Shown piece by piece: positions 51,805 to 52,772 of a DNA stretch of 52,772 nt. The notes under the pieces are model-generated. The model had not been told where the DNA came from. It saw nothing but the letters and a program-made list of their open reading frames with translations, and ran no database searches. The DNA is from an uncultured Selenomonadales bacterium (GTDB lineage Bacteria > Bacillota > Negativicutes > Selenomonadales > Selenomonadaceae). The stretch covers positions 1 to 52,772 of the forward strand of contig CALDHY010000095.1 in the NCBI GenBank assembly GCA_937901445.1. Direction: 5' to 3'. The position numbers and the translations under genes were made by a program. How positions within the stretch are numbered: position 1 is the stretch's first letter; each line of letters begins with the position of its first letter.

Positions 51805-52772
51805 ATGAGGAAATTTGCTCTTTTCTTTGTACTGATAACTTTTTTTTCGCTGTTTGCAGCTTTTATAGCCGAAATGACGGGCTTAACTGACATACACGAT
51901 AAAAAAATTTTGATTGAGTTTGACAGAGACGGCGCGGATTTAATTTTAAGTTGGACGCCGCTCCCGTATCCTTGCACTTACACAATCGAAACTTACAGCG
52001 AAACGACGGGAATTTTGCAAGATTCGCCGCCCTATCATTTGTTGACAACAGCTGAAACTCTTGAAACAAGTTACAAAGTGCCGCGCACGCCAATTCCAAA
52101 TTTTTATATAATATCTGCGCGCGGGATTTTCGGCAAAGAAATTTTCCGTACAAAAGAGGTTATCGCCAATCCAAATTTCTTGACGCCGCCGCGTCCAATT
52201 CCAATTTTCCACTACCCGAAAGAAAAGCCTGCAAGTTTAAAGCCGTTTTTAGTTTGGCACGTAGTCCCCAACGCCGTTTGCTACGAAATGGAATTTTTGA
52301 GCGCGCCGCCGGAAGTCGAAGGCGGAATTTCTCATTCAGAAAAATATCACATTGCAAGTACAACGAAAATTTTTACAAACGGTTATCAAGCAGACCTGCG
52401 CGAGTTTTTTTCTGAACACAAAAAAATTTATTGGCGCGTGCGGGCGTTAGGCTTGCACAAGGAACCTATAGGCGAATTCAGCAACGCCGAATTAATTTGC
52501 ATTGATGAAAGTTTGACGCCGCCGAATTGCCCGCTCATAAATGATTTTGATTTTATCGACTATAAGCCGCAACCGATTTATCATGCTTACAGTTGGATAC
52601 CGATTCACGACGCGCCGCAGTATGAAGTTGAACTTTTGAATCACCCGCCGAAGGTTGAAAACGATATTGCGCCTTCGCCGGACAGTTTGTGGCGTCAAAA
52701 AACGCAAGATCAATCCAGTTTGTATGACGAATACAGCCGCCCTTATGCAGGACCTTACTATTGGCGGGTACG
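51805..52772 (+). CDS. Secreted protein with fibronectin-III-like repeats (3' end outside the window)
   Basis: 322 codons without a stop to the window end. ATG at 51805, AAAGGG upstream. Residues 1-21 are a signal peptide (MRKFALFFVLITFFSLFAAF). Three related beta units follow: ILSWTPLPYPCTYTIETYSE; FLVWHVVPNAVCYEMEFLSA ending YWRVRALG; and YSWIPIHDAPQYEVELLNHP ending YYWRVR. The W...YxxE(L/F) and YWRVR pattern is that of fibronectin type III-like folds. Exported, probably to the envelope, possibly binding polymer or protein. Nothing catalytic is visible. Confidence 0.82.
   Translation, partial: MRKFALFFVLITFFSLFAAFIAEMTGLTDIHDKKILIEFDRDGADLILSWTPLPYPCTYTIETYSETTGILQDSPPYHLLTTAETLETSYKVPRTPIPNFYIISARGIFGKEIFRTKEVIANPNFLTPPRPIPIFHYPKEKPASLKPFLVWHVVPNAVCYEMEFLSAPPEVEGGISHSEKYHIASTTKIFTNGYQADLREFFSEHKKIYWRVRALGLHKEPIGEFSNAELICIDESLTPPNCPLINDFDFIDYKPQPIYHAYSWIPIHDAPQYEVELLNHPPKVENDIAPSPDSLWRQKTQDQSSLYDEYSRPYAGPYYWRV

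Overview
The window looks like part of the chromosome of a low-to-mid GC, anaerobic member of the Bacillota, most likely a diderm Negativicute (Selenomonas/Veillonella relatives). This is inferred from gene content: GlgC+GlgD-type glycogen synthesis, a biotin-less pyruvate/oxaloacetate carboxyltransferase, an LctP lactate permease, FeoAB, a type-2 LeuA, frequent TTG/GTG starts behind strong Shine-Dalgarno sites, and a giant RTX-like protein with an N-terminal LQLFAD motif. No rRNA, tRNA, CRISPR array, intact transposase or prophage was found.

Layout. 1-1143: a truncated Ser/Thr kinase facing a divergent XRE-type regulator. 1140-6859: mfd (with a decayed duplicate of its own 5' end upstream) and ptsH-ptsI separated by a terminator-like hairpin. 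6874-10423: a secreted protein, metA, a biotin-less carboxyltransferase and a small unknown. 10551-13504: a FeoB-associated Cys-rich/HMA fusion, then MarR regulator - exported zinc alcohol dehydrogenase - aldo/keto reductase. 13520-18439: feoA-feoB and sbcC. 18633-21304: rpmB, DUF4127 and DUF2225 proteins. 21396-36610: carbohydrate region on the minus strand. In transcription order it is glgC, glgD, glgP, glgB, a small AT-hook-like protein, glgA, then two GT92-like glycosyltransferases and a GH13-GH77 fusion. 36849-41139: lactate permease, EFR1-type flavodoxin/ferredoxin and leuA. 41140-51301: a leader region and a 3,256-residue cysteine-free RTX-type protein. 51354-52772: a small membrane protein and a partial secreted FnIII-like protein.

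How the genes work together. HPr/EI handle sugar uptake. GlgC/D supply ADP-glucose, GlgA and GlgB build glycogen, and GlgP with the GH13-GH77 protein degrade and remodel it. LctP with the redox protein and the carboxyltransferase fit lactate/pyruvate to C4-acid metabolism. MetA and LeuA are amino-acid biosynthesis.

The most unusual non-genic signal is a set of intergenic short tandem repeats in two related forms. One is a heptamer, (TTAAGGA/TTAGGGA)n, at eight places. The other is an octamer, (TAGTTGGA)n with a quasi-complementary return arm, at four places, all next to glycogen genes. Many begin at or include the stop codon of the upstream gene, and several can fold into hairpins. I do not recognise them as a described element in this lineage. 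Promoters and terminators were called by eye; family names come from motif recognition without database searches.
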